From positions 211,919 to 246,330 of the forward strand of contig NZ_JH393258.1 in NCBI RefSeq assembly GCF_000236035.1: a DNA stretch of 34,412 bases, in the 5' to 3' direction. The notes below the pieces were generated by a model that worked only from the letters and a program-made list of their open reading frames with translations, searched no databases and was not told the DNA's origin. This stretch comes from Vreelandella boliviensis LC1 (GTDB lineage: Bacteria > Pseudomonadota > Gammaproteobacteria > Pseudomonadales > Halomonadaceae). The position numbers were made by a program, and so were the translations under genes. Shown piece after piece: positions 34,406-34,412 of this stretch (its first letter is position 1; every line of letters begins with the position of its first letter).

Positions 34406-34412
34406 CTTTGTT

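Overview
The window looks like ordinary chromosomal DNA of a Halomonas/Vreelandella-type gammaproteobacterium (Halomonadaceae). That inference rests on a mixed set of families: OmpW, the RimK pair, EpmC, RlmM, TusA, FadBA, Uup, and the DUF3549, DUF3080 and DUF5924 families, with uniform moderate GC and coding density. I see no rRNA, tRNA, CRISPR array, transposase, phage gene or integrated element. Taxonomy is inferred from protein resemblance only.

Layout. 1-4.6 kb: ompW, yqcC-like, a DUF3549 gene, then a retropepsin-like protease, rimK and an unknown helical protein, all on the plus strand. 4.6-11.4 kb: a minus-strand iron-sulfur assembly operon, sufR-sufB-sufC-sufD-sufS-sufT, with sanA behind it. 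Its promoter is clear, with an inverted repeat over the -10. 11.7-14 kb: small genes (YjfB-like, YjdM/PhnA zinc ribbon, PEBP, DCC thiol oxidoreductase, flavodoxin-like). 14.1-18.7 kb: a bacterial histone-deacetylase-family gene convergent with fadBA. 19-22 kb: a DUF5924 membrane protein, a SlyA-like regulator, a short membrane-anchored protein and a universal stress protein. 22-27 kb: uup, a fatty acyl-CoA ligase and a BktB-like thiolase (minus). 27.1-34.4 kb: tatD with an unknown gene, epmC, a MATE exporter with a DUF3080 lipoprotein, an unknown gene, tusA back to back with a small monooxygenase, and rlmM.

How the genes fit together. Sulfur and Fe-S chemistry (suf operon, tusA), fatty-acid activation and beta-oxidation (acyl-CoA ligase, bktB, fadBA) and translation-apparatus modification (rimK on S6, epmC on EF-P, rlmM on 23S rRNA) are the three functional themes. 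They sit in separate transcription units.

The most unusual signal is not a gene. At least seven gene borders carry imperfect direct or tandem repeats with periods of 13-21 bp. Several are anchored on the stop codon of the upstream gene, and one (sufS/sufT) triplicates a TTAAGG element that combines stop codon and ribosome-binding site. Other points are two convergent gene pairs whose stop codons share one palindromic tetranucleotide, a perfect inverted repeat upstream of bktB, and a palindrome upstream of fadB. I did not find a convincing new defence or mobile system; the hint of an exciting system is not borne out by the gene content.
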